Assembly: GCF_902459505.1 (NCBI RefSeq)
Contig: NC_047095.1
Coordinates: 118,235,380 to 118,299,379 of the forward strand
Length of the DNA stretch: 64,000 nt
Reading direction: 5' to 3'
Origin: Geotrypetes seraphini
Taxonomy: Eukaryota > Chordata > Amphibia > Gymnophiona > Dermophiidae
Within the stretch, counting starts at the first letter, position 1. Each line of letters begins with the position of its first letter. The translations under genes were made by a program, and so were the position numbers. Positions 37,677 through 49,042 of this stretch are shown here, in pieces. The notes under the pieces are model-generated. The model ran no database searches. It had not been told where the DNA came from and worked only from the letters and a program-made list of their open reading frames with translations.

Positions 37677-38510
37677 GTTAGGACTGCATCAATTCTTTTG
37701 AACAAAGCTGGATCCAATGATGCTTCAGAAAGGCATCGTTATAGCCTTTTGCGATGAATTGAAAGCATTTTGGCTTGGAGTAGCAAGTCGTGGCCCAAGC
37801 CTAGATGTGAAAGGATCAGAAATGCCAAGTTCCCCTACCCAGTTCAAAGCTGATGACTTCTTTGCCACTGCTGCTTTTGAACTTACATCCCAAAGCAGTG
37901 GTAGGAGTTTATAGGGCTTGGTCCTGCTCATTGAAATCATTGCTGCAAGTCCCATAAGCTGCAGCCTAGAACTGAGTAACGTGGCATCTCGGGGAATGGT
38001 GATTCAAAAGCTGAGGGGCTATATAGAAAAAGGAGTTAAAAAAAATAAAACAAGTAGTCAACCCTAGTAAGGAGAGAGGAGGTCCCCATTAAACTGCAAA
38101 TTAATGTTGACCAAAAATAGCATATCTTGATGAAAAGCTATATCCAGGGAATAATGTTTAGTGAAAGTATGAACAGATGACCAAATCACTGCTCATATCT
38201 TATCTATCTGCAGAAGTAAAACAAAGTAACGGCAAAGTCAAGTTGTTGTTTTTTCAGAAATCGATGCAATGAGATATTAATCAACATGCCAAATACACAG
38301 TTCTTAGTTATCCTACAAATGTTTCAAACACTGCTAAAAAAAAAAAAAAACCCAACAAACAATCAACACACACCCCTCACTTTTTAATTTTGCACTGCCC
38401 AGCCCTGAATGTCAAAGTGAAAGTTTTAATTAAACCATACCCCCAAAAAAGTACGATATTGTTTGGACACTCATTCTCCTGGTTTATTTGGATTGCAAGC
38501 AAGTCTAGAT
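37677..38510. other. Unassigned intergenic DNA
   Basis: Between the promoter duplication and the nested transposon stack. A-rich, low in CpG, no exon with splice borders and no recognised repeat. Confidence 0.3.
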
Positions 38511-38575
38511 CAGGGGTTATCAACCTAGTCTTATAAGCACTATGAAGATGTATGAGAAATTTGCATACATTAGCC

Positions 38576-39302
38576 CAGTGGTCTCAAGCTCATGGCCCAC
38601 CAGGTACTATTTTGAGGCCCTCGGTATGTTTATCATAATAAAAGTAAAATAAAACAGTTTCTTCATCATACACTTCCCCCTCCGTATTCACGGGGGTTAG
38701 GGGCAGAGCCGGCCGGCAAATAATATTCAGGCCGGTTCTGCCCTTATCCCCTCCTTCCCCCGGCTATTTTTTTAGCCCTGTGAGCCCCTTAAGCCTTACC
38801 TGGTGGTCTAGCGGGTTTTCAGGCAAGATCAATCTTCCCACGCTCCTACCCCGTGCAGATCACTCACAGGAAATGGCTGCCTTGAGCTCCTGTAGTCTCT
38901 CAAGCCATTTCCTGTGAGCGATTTGCAAGGGGCAGGAGCATGGGAAGATTGCTCCTGCCACGAAAACCCGCTAGACCACCAGGTAAGGCTTAAGGGGGGC
39001 TTAGAGGGCTTAAAATAGCCCATAAAATGAAAGTAATTTTTTTTCATTTAAAATCACAAATAAGCGAATCTGTAGAAATGGAATTCACGAATACGGAGGG
39101 GGAAGTGTATGTCTCTTTAGTTATAAATTACAATATTATTAAGACAACCAAAAGGAAAGATTTATAAACTATAAAGAGTTTTACCTCATGCAAAATTGTC
39201 ATTTCTTTAATAAGATAGTAACTATTTTTTTTTTCTGAGGCCCTACAAATACCTACAAATCCAAAATGTGGCACTGCAAAGGTTTTGAGTTTGAGACCAC
39301 TG
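38576..39302. mobile_element. hAT-like element with CAGTGGTCTCAA termini
   Basis: Left CAGTGGTCTCAAGCTCATGG, right 'GTTTTGAGTTTGAGACCACTG'. The flanks CATTAGCC/CACTAGCC agree at 7 of 8. It is interrupted by the fold-back element at 38,671-39,107. Confidence 0.8.
38671..39107. mobile_element. TA-flanked fold-back MITE
   Basis: Termini CACTTCCCCCTCCGTATTC are perfect inverted repeats flanked by TA. The inner arms also pair ('cctggtggtctagcgggttt' at 38,799 and 'aaacccgctagaccaccagg' at 38,962) around a centre near 38,890. Probably a Tc1/mariner-Tigger derivative. Confidence 0.75.
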
Positions 39303-40573
39303 CACTAGCCCCATTGTATCTTGAAAAACTGACTGGCGGGGGCGTGGCTTGGACGCGAATGATGACGGTCGGGTGAAGGCGAAGCTCCGTACAAACAAGC
39401 TTATTTTACGAAATTTACTACAAAAAAATTTATTTCCCATGATCTTGATGGTGATATAAATTGAAATCTGCATCCTCAACAGAGACGGAGAGACGTTTGA
39501 AGACGAAAAAATCAAAGTGAAAGTGCCGTTTTTAAAGTCTGAGAAGTAAGGAGTAAAAAGCAGGAGACTGACGAAATTTGAAACTGCTGGTGAGCTACCT
39601 AACAACAAGCTTGAAAATTTCTTCTTTATAAATAATAAATGAGGAGGTTGTGCCTGTCGTGCTGTGGAGATAAGCTGTTTTAAAATAGCTCTCCTCTGCC
39701 GGAGATGAAGTAAAGTTAGCTATAAAACTTGACAACGGTTTTTTTTTTTAAATCTATTTCCTTGCTGCCAAATTCAAAAAAAATTGTGAATGACTAATAT
39801 AATATAATGTCATCTCCTCTCCTCTTCTGATATAAAAGATTGTTTGTTTTTTCTTGGGCTGTGAGAAAGATGACAGTATAAAAGACCAACGGTTTTTAAC
39901 CTAAAAAAAAATAATATCGAAGAATGAGAGGCGCTGGAAACTGATAAAAATATATACTTATACATATATTTCAAAAATACTGAAAGGATTACTGCTCTCC
40001 TTAGTAAGGGCTGCGATTGGGCTCATAAGAGGAAAGCAAGAAAAAAGGATTACTGAATTTTCAGCGCTGATGCAAAGTGTCAACAAAAAAAAAAAAGTGA
40101 CTAACAGATTTAACAAAATAAATCTGTAAAAGATTAAACAGCAATATCTAAAAATTAAGGAAAGAAAGGTTGCTAATTTGAATATTATTGCCTTCATAAA
40201 AAGCTGAGACAAGGCTTGAAGGAAGAGAAACAGAGAGAAGAACTACTGACATTTTTTTTTACTCACAGCAATAGAACTTGAGACAAATAACTGACAGTTG
40301 CTCTAAGAATATTGAAATAAAAGTTTTGAGTCTGTTCTAATAAAAGATTGAGACAGATAATTAAGAAAGGAGAAAAGAAGGAAAAAAAAAAAAAAAAAGG
40401 AAAAAGGCTGGAAAAAGAAAAATTTTAAAAAATATAGAAACAAATCCTGAAAGAAATCCACTCATCATAAATAGAATACTCAAAACAAAAAAGATAAGAG
40501 ACAAAATATTGAAACTGATACCAAGAGACAGTGAAGATAAGCTGTAATAAAGAGAAGAAAAGAATAAAAGAAG

Positions 40574-41425
40574 ATGACATCTAAAAAACAAAACAAAAAT
40601 GATGCAGAAGCAAGTGGTTCCGGTATTGGTAGCAGCAATAAAAGATCAAAACCAGAGCCAAATAACACACCCTCAAAAGTTCCGTTGCCATCAGATGAAA
40701 GCCCCGACGTCATGGAAGAATTGAGACAAATTAAAGAAATAGTATTAGACAGCAATAAAAAACTAAAAAAAGCAATTGAAGATGCTGCAATTCTCACCAA
40801 AAGAGTTGATATAGTTGAAAATAAAATAAATGATCTAGAAAACAATACAGAACAACTAAATACAGACATGAGAAAATCTAAAATAATATGGAAAGAAGTT
40901 GAAGAAATTAAAAGAGACTTGGAAGACAGCCGAAATAGAGAAAGAAGGAATAATTTAAGGATCATCGGAATTCCGGAAGGGGTAGAAAAAAATGACCCTA
41001 TAACATTCCTGGAACAATTTCTACCTAAAATACTACCTTTAAAATTCAAATCTGCATTAGAAATAGAAAGAGCGCACAGAATACCAACACAGAATAAAAA
41101 CCTTCAATCAAGACCAAGAACTTTAATATTTAAACTTTTGAGACACCAACAAGCAGTAGAAATCTGCCAGCTAGCAAAGGAAAACAAAAACCTAAAATGT
41201 CAGGATGCAAGAATCCACATTGTTCCTGACTTTGCAAAAGAGACTGCACTACGAAGAAAACAATTCCTGGACATGAGACCCCAACTGCGAGCTCTAGGGG
41301 CTAGATATGGCCTTCTGTATCCAGCAGTAATGAAAATTACCATTGCTAACAAGACTCAAAATTTTTCAGATCCTACAAAACTTCAAGATTTCCTTGATCA
41401 ATATGAACAGCCAATGTCCTCTTAA
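40574..41425 (+). CDS. L1-like ORF1 protein (RNA-binding chaperone type)
   Basis: 283 residues. Residues 1-40 are basic and Ser/Pro-rich. About 45-125 form a likely coiled coil (EELRQIKEIVLDSNKKLKKA onward). About 125-205 hold the RRM-like core ERRNNLRIIGIPEG, and the C-terminal domain contains IERAHRIP, SRPRTLIFKLLR and a PDFAKETALRRKQFLD helix. This is the arrangement of vertebrate L1 ORF1p, which trimerises and coats LINE RNA in cytoplasmic particles. The family's usual length is about 340 residues in mammals; this one is shorter. Confidence 0.9.
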   Translation: MTSKKQNKNDAEASGSGIGSSNKRSKPEPNNTPSKVPLPSDESPDVMEELRQIKEIVLDSNKKLKKAIEDAAILTKRVDIVENKINDLENNTEQLNTDMRKSKIIWKEVEEIKRDLEDSRNRERRNNLRIIGIPEGVEKNDPITFLEQFLPKILPLKFKSALEIERAHRIPTQNKNLQSRPRTLIFKLLRHQQAVEICQLAKENKNLKCQDARIHIVPDFAKETALRRKQFLDMRPQLRALGARYGLLYPAVMKITIANKTQNFSDPTKLQDFLDQYEQPMSS

Positions 41426-42746
41426 ACAAGAACTTATTATCGAATAATATATTTGTGTTTATATTTATAATTATGTTTAAATTAATAAAACATAAAGATT
41501 AAATTGGAATACAAATGTAAAGTTCGATACAGAAACAGAAACAGATCTTTCAAATCCAACTGAAAGGAAATAGAAGAACATAGAACTGTGATTTAAACTA
41601 CAGGAATATTCTAAACAACGAAATTGATTCTATGTCAAAAGGATCCAACATGCAATCTTGCCATGCTGATGAGAGATAAGATATGAACGAACATGAGACA
41701 AACGAAGGATTGGATCAAAGACAAAGAAATGAAATGGATATAGATTGAAAATTGACTGAAATAACAATAGACAAGAAAAACTTGAGACGCAAAATAAGAC
41801 AGGAGGATTGTGAAAACTGAGAATAATTTCCTGATATTACCGGAATGTCATTTGTTTGTTAAACCCTTTTTACAAAACCAAGATACGATTTGTGACGACG
41901 ACCAAGACAGTAACAGACACTCAGAGATGTTATTGCCACAGCTTGCTCTGAAAAGAAAAGAAAAGGAATGCTCTTCTGGACATAATAGTTTCCTACTCTT
42001 TGATTTGATATTCTAAAATGTAACTAATGACTATTTTGAAGGGAAAAAGTTAAAGGTAATCTCCTGAAGGTTGGACTGAGGAGAAATCTGTTCATCCTTT
42101 GTGACTGCCTTCAAACATATACCTAAGCCTTAAAAATATAAGTTATAATATTTCAATTACAACTATATATCATTTTGAATTAATTCATATATAACTGAAT
42201 TAGTGGTATACATTGTTGTCATATGCAATAATTTCCTTAAAGAAAAGGGAAATAATATAAATTATACTTATTATTTAAAAATGAAAACATTTCTTGAAAC
42301 CACTTAGAACTTACTGTTAGAAAACAATTATTTTATTATACAATACAAACCAAAACAAAAAAAAAAAAAAAAAAAAAAAAATTATACATTGGGAATTTAT
42401 AATGAAATAAAATAAATTAAAACATCTCTAAATGGAGAAATATAATTAAAAAAAAAAAAAAAAATAAAATAAAATAAAATAAAATAAATAATAATAGTAG
42501 TAAATAAATTTATATATTTTAATAGCTTGTAGGAGTTATATACACCTAACCTCAAAATGCGTATCCAAGTGGTCATACTAAAATGGGGAGGGAAGGGAGG
42601 GAAGGGAGGGAAGGGAATGGGAAAATATAATGGAAAATGGGAAAAAAAAGAAAAAGTGTACATTCTAAAATATTTTAAATACTGGGGGAAAAAATTAAGA
42701 AAAACAATTCATATAATTTTAAGGAAAATATATCAAAAATACATAA
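41426..42746 (+). other. Unusually long inter-ORF spacer of the L1-like element
   Basis: 1,321 bases between ORF1 and ORF2. A-rich, with an A25-like run near 42,357 and further A-runs to 42,490, then a GGGA tandem near 42,585. Short frames inside (for example 41,810-42,016) show no family match. The A-run could mark a captured or inserted retroposed segment. Confidence 0.6.
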
Positions 42747-45700
42747 ATGGATCTTAAAATAATATCCTTAAATGTTAATGGTCTAAATCATATGATAAAA
42801 AGGAAAAAAGCTCTACTATTTTTAAAAAGGCAAAATGCGGATTTATGCTTTATACAAGAGACCCACCTCTCAAATATTGAATCTAGTAAACTACAAGGAG
42901 GTTGGGTCAAACATTGTTTTTTCTCACCAGCTACAAGGAAAAAAGCAGGTGTTGCTATTCTGGTAAATAAAAAATGTACTGCTACATTCAAATTAAAGGC
43001 AACAGATATTAATGGAAGATGGATAATTGTGGAAATGAATCTGGGAAATACTACCATGACGTTGATTAATATATACGCCCCTAATTCGAACCAAAATGAA
43101 TTTTTTAAAACTCTTCAACAACTGATATTGCCACTGGCTACTTCAAATCTAATAGTAGCTGGGGATTTTAATGCTGTTATGGATCCTCTATTGGACAAAA
43201 ACCCAAGTAGATATATGAAATCAATGGGATTAGATAATTTAATACAAACTTGTGATTTAATAGATATTTGGCGAATACTTCATTTTAATGGACGGGAATT
43301 TTCATTCTGTTCTCATGTTCACAATTCCTTTTCAAGAATAGATTATATTTTTATATCAAAACACCTAGCACATCAAGTAACAAAAGCTGCCATTGATCCA
43401 ATTATTTTATCTGATCATGGTGGGGTATGGATTGAAATTAAGATCACAGATCAAAATACAAATAGACCAATATGGAAGTTTGATAATACATTGCTTGCTG
43501 ATCCAATATTTTGTGAAAATTTTCAAATAAAAATGAAAGATTTTTTTCAAGTAAATGATAAAGATGAGATCTCTAGAGAAATATTATGGGATGCATTTAA
43601 AGCATCAATAAGAGGACAAATCATTTCTTATTCGGCTTATCTTAACAAACAAAATAAAAAACAATACTCTAATTTAGAAAAAGAAATTAAAAATTTAGAA
43701 TTAAAACTAATAAAAAAATGGGAATATTCTATACAACAAGAACTGTTAAAACTCAAATGTAAATACAATGAAATATCATCAAAAATGATAAGAAAAGATT
43801 TATTTGCACAGCAGGCACTGTATTATGGAAACTCAAATAAGTCGGGAAGAATACTGGCAAATTATCTAAAAGTGAAAAAAAAGAAAACAAAAATAATTGC
43901 TATAAAAGATGAAAATGGTGAAACACTTACACAAATTGATCCAATCTTAAAACAATTTCTAAAATTCTATAAATCTCTTTATTCTTCCGAGACTTATTTA
44001 AATAAAGAAAAGGAAGGTTTAGAATTCTTAAATTTATTAGAGGGTCCAAAAGTTCCTGAACATATAAAACGAAGTATGGAAGAACCAATATCACTAAAAG
44101 AATTAGAAACAGCTTTGAAATCCCTTAGAGTTGGATCCGCTCCAGGTGGTGATGGTTATACAGTTGAATTTTATAAAACATTTCAAAACTTTTTATTACC
44201 CTATTTATTAAATCTTATTCAATATCAACTTAATAAAGGTTGTACAAATGGCACTATGGCAGAATCATTAACAATAGTTTTGCCAAAGCCAAATAAAGAT
44301 CCCACTTTGGTATCAAACTATAGACCAATCTCTTTAATAAATGTAGATGGAAAATTATTAGCAAAAATCCTTGCGTTAAGATTGGCTAAAGCTCTCCCAC
44401 ATATTATAAGTATGTCTCAAACAGGATTTGTTGCTCAAAGACATTCATCTCATAACACTAGACTAGCATTCCATATGTTATACTTAACAAAGAAAATGAA
44501 CGAGCCCTCTTTTGCTGTATCTTTAGATGCAGAAAAGGCTTTTGATAGAATAGAATGGACATTTATGTATCAAGCAATGGAATGGTTTGGTATAGGTCCT
44601 GGATTCTCACAAATGATACAAACATTATATAGCTCCCCTTCTGCTAGATTATACATTAATAATATGTTTTCAGAAAAATTCAATCTACAAAGAGGAGTTA
44701 GACAAGGTTGTCCTTTGTCTCCTTTACTGTTTGATATAGTTTTAGAACCCTTAATATTAGCAATCCAACAAGTAAAGGAGATACAAGGTATACCTTATTC
44801 AGATAAAGAATATAAAATATCAGCTTATGCTGATGATTTATTATTATATTTGAGGAACCCAGAATCTACCATTCCACATTTACTTGAACTAATTGAAAAA
44901 TTTGGAAAATTTTCAGGATATAAAATAAATTGGAACAAATCAGAAGTACTTCCATTAAATATACATTGTACAAAAGGTTTATTTAAATCATTCTCTTTTG
45001 TTTGGAAGGAGGATGCTATTAAATATCTTGGAATTTGGATTACAAAAAATATAGATGACACAATGAAAATTAATGAAAAAAATTTATTACAAAAAATAAC
45101 AGAGATGTGTGAGCAATGGAACCCTTTACACTTATCTTGGTGGGGAAGAATACAAACTGTTAAAATGATGATATTACCTGTAGTCTGTTACCAAATGGGA
45201 ATGATACCAATTTTCTTCCAAAATTCTTTTTATAAAAAATTAAATAAAATATTGACAAAGTTTATTTGGCTTGGGAAAAATCCCAGAGTTGCTTTAGTGT
45301 CACTACAAAGACCAATTGCGGAGGGAGGGGTAAACTTTCCCAACTTCTATAGGTATCATCAAGCCTATATTTTACGTCAAGGTATGTATTGGATCCTCCC
45401 AGAGCCCAATGTAAATATCCCAGAATGGTTTTGGCTAGAATGGAGACTTATGTTTCCATTACGTCTTAGTCATGTAGTTAGTATCAAAATGCCAAGGCTA
45501 TACAAAGAACATAAAATATTCATGGATACATGGAAAACTTTAAGATATATAAGTAATCTAACTCCTATTCCAATTAGTAAATCAACAACTCAAACAATTT
45601 GGTTAAACCCCAAGATCAAAATAGGCGGTTTCAAAATAATCTGGAAAAACTGGATGACAGCAGGTATTCGTATTCTAGACGATATAATAAAAAATGGTAA

Positions 45701-46508
45701 AATGCTGGAGTTTTCACAATTGCAACATAAATTTGATCTTAATAAAACACAATATTTTAGATGGTTGCAATTGAAGCAATCCATTCAAGAAGGGTTCCCT
45801 GAATGGAAAAATCTTACTAATTATCACAGCTTGGAATTCTTGTGTTTCCAGATAAATTCAATAGGACATGAAGCTGCACAGTGGTATAAATTAATATCTG
45901 GATATATAAATAAAAAACCAAAAAATGGTCTTAGAGACATTTGGAGCATTGAGATAAAGCACCAAATTAGTGCATCTCAATGGCCACGACTTTGGTCTTG
46001 GAGGTTAAAATGTACGTTGTCAGCATCTATGAGACAAACTTGGTTTTTTCTTTTACATAGAGCTTTATGGACCCCTACACGTTTACATAGAATTGATAGC
46101 TCTAAATCTAATAGATGCTGGCACTGTCATATTGAAATTGGGACATTAGACCATCTTCTATTCTTTTGTCCATTCATCTTAACATTCTGGAAATCAATTT
46201 GGCCTCAAATTAATAGGATGTTAGAAAACCCAGTAGCCTTGACATATGATACTATATTATTTGGAACAACAATGAGAACAAAAAGTCAAATAACATCAAA
46301 TAATAACAAATTATTATACATTTTAACTGGAATAGCAGTACAACAAATCACATTGAATTGGAAAAATCATGACAGATTAAATTACACTTTCTGGTGGAAT
46401 TCTGTTTGTCATATATATAAAATGGAACTTACCATAGCAACACAAAAAGGATATATTAATAAATTTCAAAAGATATGGAGACCATTAACAGAATTTTATA
46501 ATGAATGA
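42747..46508 (+). CDS. L1-like ORF2: endonuclease-reverse transcriptase
   Basis: 1,253 residues. The APE-type endonuclease (about 1-230) shows SLNVNGLN, FIQETHL, VAGDFNAVMD, SRIDYIFIS and SDHGG. The RT (about 480-770) shows PKPNKDP..NYRPISLIN, SLDAEKAFDRIEW, RGVRQGCPLSPLLFD and the catalytic YADD in ISAYADDLLLYL. A CCHC-type knuckle (CWHCHIEIGTLDHLLFFC) lies near 1,125. Nicks target DNA and reverse-transcribes its own RNA. YADD, rather than the FADD of mammalian L1, together with the zinc knuckle, points to an L1/Tx1-group lineage. No internal stop. Confidence 0.95.
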   Translation: MDLKIISLNVNGLNHMIKRKKALLFLKRQNADLCFIQETHLSNIESSKLQGGWVKHCFFSPATRKKAGVAILVNKKCTATFKLKATDINGRWIIVEMNLGNTTMTLINIYAPNSNQNEFFKTLQQLILPLATSNLIVAGDFNAVMDPLLDKNPSRYMKSMGLDNLIQTCDLIDIWRILHFNGREFSFCSHVHNSFSRIDYIFISKHLAHQVTKAAIDPIILSDHGGVWIEIKITDQNTNRPIWKFDNTLLADPIFCENFQIKMKDFFQVNDKDEISREILWDAFKASIRGQIISYSAYLNKQNKKQYSNLEKEIKNLELKLIKKWEYSIQQELLKLKCKYNEISSKMIRKDLFAQQALYYGNSNKSGRILANYLKVKKKKTKIIAIKDENGETLTQIDPILKQFLKFYKSLYSSETYLNKEKEGLEFLNLLEGPKVPEHIKRSMEEPISLKELETALKSLRVGSAPGGDGYTVEFYKTFQNFLLPYLLNLIQYQLNKGCTNGTMAESLTIVLPKPNKDPTLVSNYRPISLINVDGKLLAKILALRLAKALPHIISMSQTGFVAQRHSSHNTRLAFHMLYLTKKMNEPSFAVSLDAEKAFDRIEWTFMYQAMEWFGIGPGFSQMIQTLYSSPSARLYINNMFSEKFNLQRGVRQGCPLSPLLFDIVLEPLILAIQQVKEIQGIPYSDKEYKISAYADDLLLYLRNPESTIPHLLELIEKFGKFSGYKINWNKSEVLPLNIHCTKGLFKSFSFVWKEDAIKYLGIWITKNIDDTMKINEKNLLQKITEMCEQWNPLHLSWWGRIQTVKMMILPVVCYQMGMIPIFFQNSFYKKLNKILTKFIWLGKNPRVALVSLQRPIAEGGVNFPNFYRYHQAYILRQGMYWILPEPNVNIPEWFWLEWRLMFPLRLSHVVSIKMPRLYKEHKIFMDTWKTLRYISNLTPIPISKSTTQTIWLNPKIKIGGFKIIWKNWMTAGIRILDDIIKNGKMLEFSQLQHKFDLNKTQYFRWLQLKQSIQEGFPEWKNLTNYHSLEFLCFQINSIGHEAAQWYKLISGYINKKPKNGLRDIWSIEIKHQISASQWPRLWSWRLKCTLSASMRQTWFFLLHRALWTPTRLHRIDSSKSNRCWHCHIEIGTLDHLLFFCPFILTFWKSIWPQINRMLENPVALTYDTILFGTTMRTKSQITSNNNKLLYILTGIAVQQITLNWKNHDRLNYTFWWNSVCHIYKMELTIATQKGYINKFQKIWRPLTEFYNE

Positions 46509-49042
46509 TTAACTTTTCCCAAGATAAAAATTGATTAGAGGGAAATGAGATGGGATTTTATTTCTGATTTACACACTATATCAATGTTGAATGAATTTAC
46601 AATAAAGTTGTTTTGAAATATTATTGATTGAATGGGAGGGAGGGAGGGAGGGGGAATACTACATTCAAAAGAAATTATATAAATCTAGATTTACTGCATA
46701 ATATTATAAAACTTGTATAAAATTAATTTTCTAAAAAAATGTTAAACTTGAAGATGATAAGTATGTATATCAAGTGTATATATTTAAGTATCTAATAAGT
46801 TTATATGAAACACTTGTTGTAACAAAAGAAAATGAATAAAGATTATAAAAAAAAAAAAGAAAAACTGACTGGCTAGGTACTGTATGTCCCCAAAGACTGG
46901 GTTGAAAACCCTTGGGCTAGATGAATAGCACAAGGCTATAGTATCATGGAGCAAGAACACAGACACCACAGGGCAAAGGCATCCTATCTACTTGACCTTG
47001 CGCAGTCAGCTATGGCTGGTCCAGGAGCTAGCAGTGAAACATTAGCTTGGAGTCCCAGCAGGAGAGGTGCCCACACGATAGTGACGCACAAAAGCATGCA
47101 GAGAAGACCAAACTGCTGCTTTACAAATATCCACTGGAGGTACAAACGAAGACTCAGCCCCAGAGGCTACCTGACCCCCGAGTAGAATGAGCCTTGAGAA
47201 ATTCCAGAACAGGCTTTTTCTGAAGAAGGTATCCAACTTGCGCAACTGCCGCTGCTCCAAAGAACCCTCCTGACTTCCCAACACCGGGAGGACTATGGAC
47301 TGATTGACATGAAATGGCAAAACCACCTTTGTCAGAAAAGAAGGAACAGGCCAAAACACCGCATGCACCCTAGAAAACTCCAGGAAGAGAGGCCTACAAA
47401 AGAAAGGCTGAAGCCACCAAAAATACCACTTTAAGAGTAAGGTCCTTCAAGGAGCAGGAACCTAAGGGCTCAAAAAGAGGGCACACAAGCACAGACAGGA
47501 CCAGATTGAGATCCCAAGATCTCAACCGAAAGCCACACCGGAGGCCAAAGAAATTTGGCTGCCCTCAAAAAGTGAACCATGTCCAGCAGAGAAGTCAAGT
47601 GCCGACCCTGCAGCAACCCGTGAAAAGTGGACAAGGCCGCAAGCTGAACCCAGAGAGAAGACCAGGCCAGGCCATCATGCAGGAACTCCAAGTCAAAGAG
47701 ATGCAAAAAGGAACTACTACATGCACAGCACACCACCCCTGAGATGCCACATAAGCCCTAGAAGTAGAAAGTCTCTGAGATCCCAAGAGAGTTGAGATTA
47801 CTTTATCTGAATAACCCTTACCACCTAGGCGTTCCCGCTCAAAAGCCAAGTCATAAGAAAAAAAGGGCCCTGGATTGAACATCGGAATGGGACCCTGAGA
47901 CAGCAGGTCGGATGAGAGGGACAGTGGAAGAGGATCTGCCACGAGATGACAAACCAGATCTGCGTACCACGGGTACCGGGGCCACCACGCGGTTGGGATG
48001 CCAAGTAATGCGATGAAGAACTCTGCCCATCACGTACAGAAGGCCCACCGTCGGCCACGGCTGAACCAGAGCATCCAGCCCCTCGACCTGAACATCCCTG
48101 CACTGACTGAAGAACCGAGGCACTTTGGCATTGACACTCGTGGCCATCAGGTCCAGGACCGGCTGACCCCCAAGTCCACACAATCAACTCAAAGGCTCTG
48201 GGATCTAGCACGTGCTGACTGAGAAAGTCTGCCTGGACATTCTCCACTCCTGCTATGTGGGAAGCCAAGATGTCCAGAAGATGAGACTCTACCTAGGTCA
48301 TGAGCAGAACCGCCTCCTGCGCCACCAGATGACTCTTGGTTTCCCCCTGACGTGTGATTATAGGCCACTGCTGTGGCATTGTCTGAAAGAACCCGAACAG
48401 ACTTGCCCGTCAACAAGGTCTGGAACGCTAGCAAAGCCAGCCAAATGGCTTTGGTCTCTAGAACATTGATCAACCTAGATGCCTTCTCTGTAGACCAACT
48501 GCCCTGAGCCCAGCGACTGAGACACAGAGCTCCCCAACCGAGGAGACTGGCGTCCGTGATAAGGACTGTCCACTGGGGCTGATCCAGACTCACTCCCTGA
48601 ACCAGATTGGAAGACTGTAGCCACCAACGGAAACTGTGACGAACCAACCCCTGAAGAGGAATGGGAAAGTCTATATCATGCACCTGGGACGACCACCACC
48701 AAAGCAGAGCATGCTGAAGCGGGTGCATGCGAGCTTGGGCCCACCGAATCATGTCCAGGGAAGCCGCCATCAACCCCAGAACCTGGAGGAAACCCTGAGC
48801 CCGAGGACATCGGGAAGCCATCAGAAGGTGAATCTGGGAATGCAATTTGACCACACGGGCCTCCAGCAGGAAGACCTTCCCCAAGCCAATGTCGAAAAGA
48901 ACCCCAAGGTACTCCAGGCGCTGAGACGGAGCCAACCGGCTCTTGGACAGGTTGACAACCCATCACAGTGCCTGCAGGATCTCCACAACCCGAGCGCTCG
49001 CCTGAAACGACTTTGCGCGGATCAACCAGTCGTCCAGATAAG

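Larger units (their letters stand above)
39338..46858 (+). mobile_element. Full-length L1-like LINE with intact ORF1 and ORF2
   Basis: 7.5 kb from GGGGGCGTGGCTTGGACG to the poly-A after GAATAAAGATTAT. Identical 15-bp direct repeats GAAAAACTGACTGGC flank it (39,323-39,337 and 46,859-46,873). About 1.2 kb of A-rich 5' UTR, ORF1 (283 codons), a 1.3-kb spacer, ORF2 (1,253 codons) and a 350-bp 3' UTR with a GGGA run. Both frames are open end to end, so it may be a recent, possibly still competent, copy. Related truncated copies lie at 7.5, 10.1, 14.9, 18.4, 18.8, 22.5, 23.3, 29.7, 57.8, 58.8 and 60.8 kb. Confidence 0.95.
38511..46914. mobile_element. Host hAT MITE of a nested stack (8-bp TSD)
   Basis: Left end CAGGGGTTATCAACC and right end GGTTGAAAACCCTTG, flanked by GTCTAGAT (38,503-38,510) and GGCTAGAT (46,915-46,922). 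The MITE itself is short; the span is inflated by the hAT at 38,576-39,302 and the L1-like LINE at 39,338-46,858. Confidence 0.8.

Noticed and set aside
37717-37914. A 65-codon plus-strand frame upstream of ATAT1
   Set aside because: No family words, weak start context and a competing antisense frame of equal length; treated as noise.
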